Part shown: piece after piece, positions 14,286 through 15,285 of the stretch
How the letters are laid out: each line of letters opens with the position of its first letter
Position numbering within the stretch: the stretch's first letter is position 1
Source: JAAYGT01 sp050252075
GTDB taxonomy: Bacteria > Pseudomonadota > Gammaproteobacteria > Burkholderiales > Burkholderiaceae_B
Direction: 5' to 3'
Assembly: GCA_050252075.1 (NCBI GenBank)
Contig: JBFWLP010000078.1
Span: 1-15,285, forward strand
DNA length: 15,285 nt
Made by a program: the position numbers and the translations under genes
The notes under the pieces: generated by a model
The model's input: only the letters and a program-made list of their open reading frames with translations
The model's database searches: none
Told to the model about the DNA's origin: nothing

Positions 14286-14306
14286 GACCGACAAGAGGAG
14301 CCCCTT

Positions 14307-14612
14307 ATGAGCCAGGAAGCCTTCACGCCTGCACCCGATTACACGGGCGGCACACCACAACCGCCGCAACCGAAGCGATCTTTGCAAGCAGACTCAGTCA
14401 CTGCACCGGATGACGCTGCTCCTTCAAGAACATGGATGACCCGCATTGTTGCCGCCCTGCTCTCCTTGAAAAACCGGACACGCGAAAGAAAAGACCTGCA
14501 ATATCTGCTGGAAGAGGCGCCGCCACACCTGTTGAACGATGTCGGCCTGACAAGAGACCAGATAGAGCAAGAACTTGATCGGCTGGGCAAAGATCCGTTC
14601 TGGTATCGCTAG
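14307..14612 (+). CDS. DUF1127 domain small protein
   Basis: A 101-residue protein with a disordered, Pro/Gln-rich N-terminal half (APDYTGGTPQPPQPKRS) and a C-terminal DUF1127 domain at about 50-101. The domain begins with a basic helix (SLKNRTRERKDLQYLLEEAP) and ends with the family signature LLNDVGLTRDQIEQEL and DPFWYR. ATG 14307 is chosen because AAGAGGAG lies about 6 bases upstream; the in-frame ATG at 14262 has no such site and lies in the leader hairpin region. DUF1127 proteins are small, basic and stress-responsive, and some bind RNA and affect RNA turnover; a similar role here is inference. The long N-terminal extension is unusual compared with the minimal 45-50 residue forms. It is probably controlled through the GTACCAATA element shared with the LysR gene. 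Confidence 0.82.
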   Translation: MSQEAFTPAPDYTGGTPQPPQPKRSLQADSVTAPDDAAPSRTWMTRIVAALLSLKNRTRERKDLQYLLEEAPPHLLNDVGLTRDQIEQELDRLGKDPFWYR

Positions 14613-14700
14613 GGACCCACACGCGCCGAAGTGTCACGATCGCCCTCCCTCCACCCAACTGCCCCAATCCACTGCCCCGTGCCGATAACAACGGAAAGTC

Positions 14701-15285
14701 ATGCCACCCACTTTCGATGAACCGGCTCTGCAAACCCGAAAAATGGTGTGCGGCGCGCTTGTGCATGGAACGATACCGATGTTTACGGCGTTGCTTGGCT
14801 GGTTTGTCGGCAAAGTGAAATTGCCACGGCGGCTCTGGTACGGCCTTTTGCTGATACAGCTTGGTATCGCGGTAGTTCTGCTGGATGCCGGCCACGCCGG
14901 CACCTGGCCACAAGGCATGGGCGATCTTTCCTTGCTGATGGCCGGCCTGTGCTAGGCGGCTTACGGACTGCTTTGCCAAAGACTGCAGCTCGCAACCTTG
15001 CACACCATGGCCATTGTTGCCGTCGGATCCTTGCTATGTTTCGCACCGCTCTATGCATTGTTGCCTTCTGCGGGCTTTCATGACACCGCCTGGAAAGATA
15101 TTGTCGTTCAGGCTTTATTCCAGGGTGTCCTGATCGGCATCGTGTCCGGACTGCTGTACACCCGTGCTGTCGCGTTGCTGGGTGCGAGCACTACGGCCCT
15201 GTTCACCGCTGCTGTTCCGTGCATCACGGCGCTGGCGGGTATCTGGCTGCTGGATGAAATCCCCTCGCCGATGGTCTGGACGGGA
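14701..15285 (+). pseudogene. EamA/DMT-family transporter remnant, 5' truncated, with an in-frame stop, running off the window
   Basis: The first part (14701-14955) reads helices of the first EamA repeat (HGTIPMFTALLGWFVGKVKL, then RLWYGLLLIQLGIAVVLLDA) and stops at TAG 14953-14955 after LLMAGLC. The same frame continues without shift to the window end as a normal second EamA repeat (AAYGLLCQRLQL, VGSLLCFAPLYALLP, GVLIGIVSGLLYTRAVALLG, TTALFTAAVPCITALAGIWL, LDEIPSP). A TGG codon in place of TAG would give the usual aromatic start of that repeat. The beginning is also abnormal: about 100 residues with the first helices are missing, and a TAA at 14686-14688 closes the frame upstream. It is therefore a decayed drug/metabolite exporter of unknown substrate. 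The 88 bp before it hold nothing recognisable. Confidence 0.8.

Larger units (their letters stand above)
14022..14306. other. AT-rich regulatory spacer before the DUF1127 gene
   Basis: The 285 bp between the hydratase stop and ATG 14307 contain no supported gene. An 89-codon open frame at 14018-14287 crosses the promoter and looks random. The second half is strongly AT-rich and holds the promoter, the GTACCAATA element and the folded leader listed separately. Near 14055-14067 there is a short GTAC-TAGCA-GTAC inverted pair. Confidence 0.5.

Noticed and set aside
14018..14287. 89-codon open frame between the hydratase and DUF1127 genes
   Set aside because: It covers a promoter and AT-rich leader, has no ribosome-binding site and a random-looking composition.
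1..15285. Stop-codon reassignment or selenocysteine as an explanation for the interrupted frames
   Set aside because: The internal stops are TAA and TAG, not TGA, and both codons end other genes here normally (for example TAA at 1711-1713 and TAG at 14610-14612).

Overview
The window reads as chromosome from a beta-proteobacterium of the Alcaligenaceae type (Bordetella, Pusillimonas or Advenella relatives). That placement is an inference from the GC-rich codon use, the GcvA-type LysR regulator, the short gene gaps and the iron-uptake gene set; no rRNA or marker gene is present to confirm it.

Left edge (1-1713): the 3' part of an FAD-dependent amine-oxidase-like oxidoreductase, whose frame runs in from outside the window but is cut by an in-frame TAA at 76-78, followed by a small orphan protein.

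Centre (1758-10381): a divergent iron-acquisition locus. Leftward run a PiuC/YbiX-type Fe(II)/2-oxoglutarate dioxygenase and an FMN-dependent alpha-hydroxy-acid oxidase, joined by an ATGA overlap. Rightward, behind a Fur-box-like site (3723-3741), run a TonB-dependent siderophore receptor, a small PepSY-type membrane protein with two histidine pairs, an exported DUF2271 protein with a flavinylation motif (DAVSGAT), an exported DUF4198 protein, an ApbE flavin transferase and a membrane-anchored flavodoxin/NADPH-reductase. Together they suggest an electron chain: NADPH to FAD/FMN in the cytoplasm, across the membrane through histidine-ligated haem in the PepSY protein, to a covalently bound FMN on DUF2271, and on to ferric siderophore entering through the receptor. 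The last gene is frameshifted by 2 bases at a GT repeat, so in this sequence the presumed electron entry point is broken.

Right part (10382-15285): an intergenic region with a perfect palindrome built on DnaA-box-like sequences, an SDR oxidoreductase, a cupin protein, a GcvA-like LysR regulator, an enoyl-CoA hydratase and a small DUF1127 protein. A GTACCARTA element occurs twice, 21 bp apart, before the LysR gene and once before a good promoter of the DUF1127 gene, which suggests a shared regulator. The window ends in an EamA/DMT transporter remnant that lacks its N-terminal helices and carries an in-frame TAG.

Three of about fifteen genes are interrupted (two nonsense codons, one dinucleotide frameshift). 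This is either ongoing gene decay or sequence error, and it should be settled before the iron operon is interpreted. No tRNA, rRNA, CRISPR array or insertion sequence was seen.
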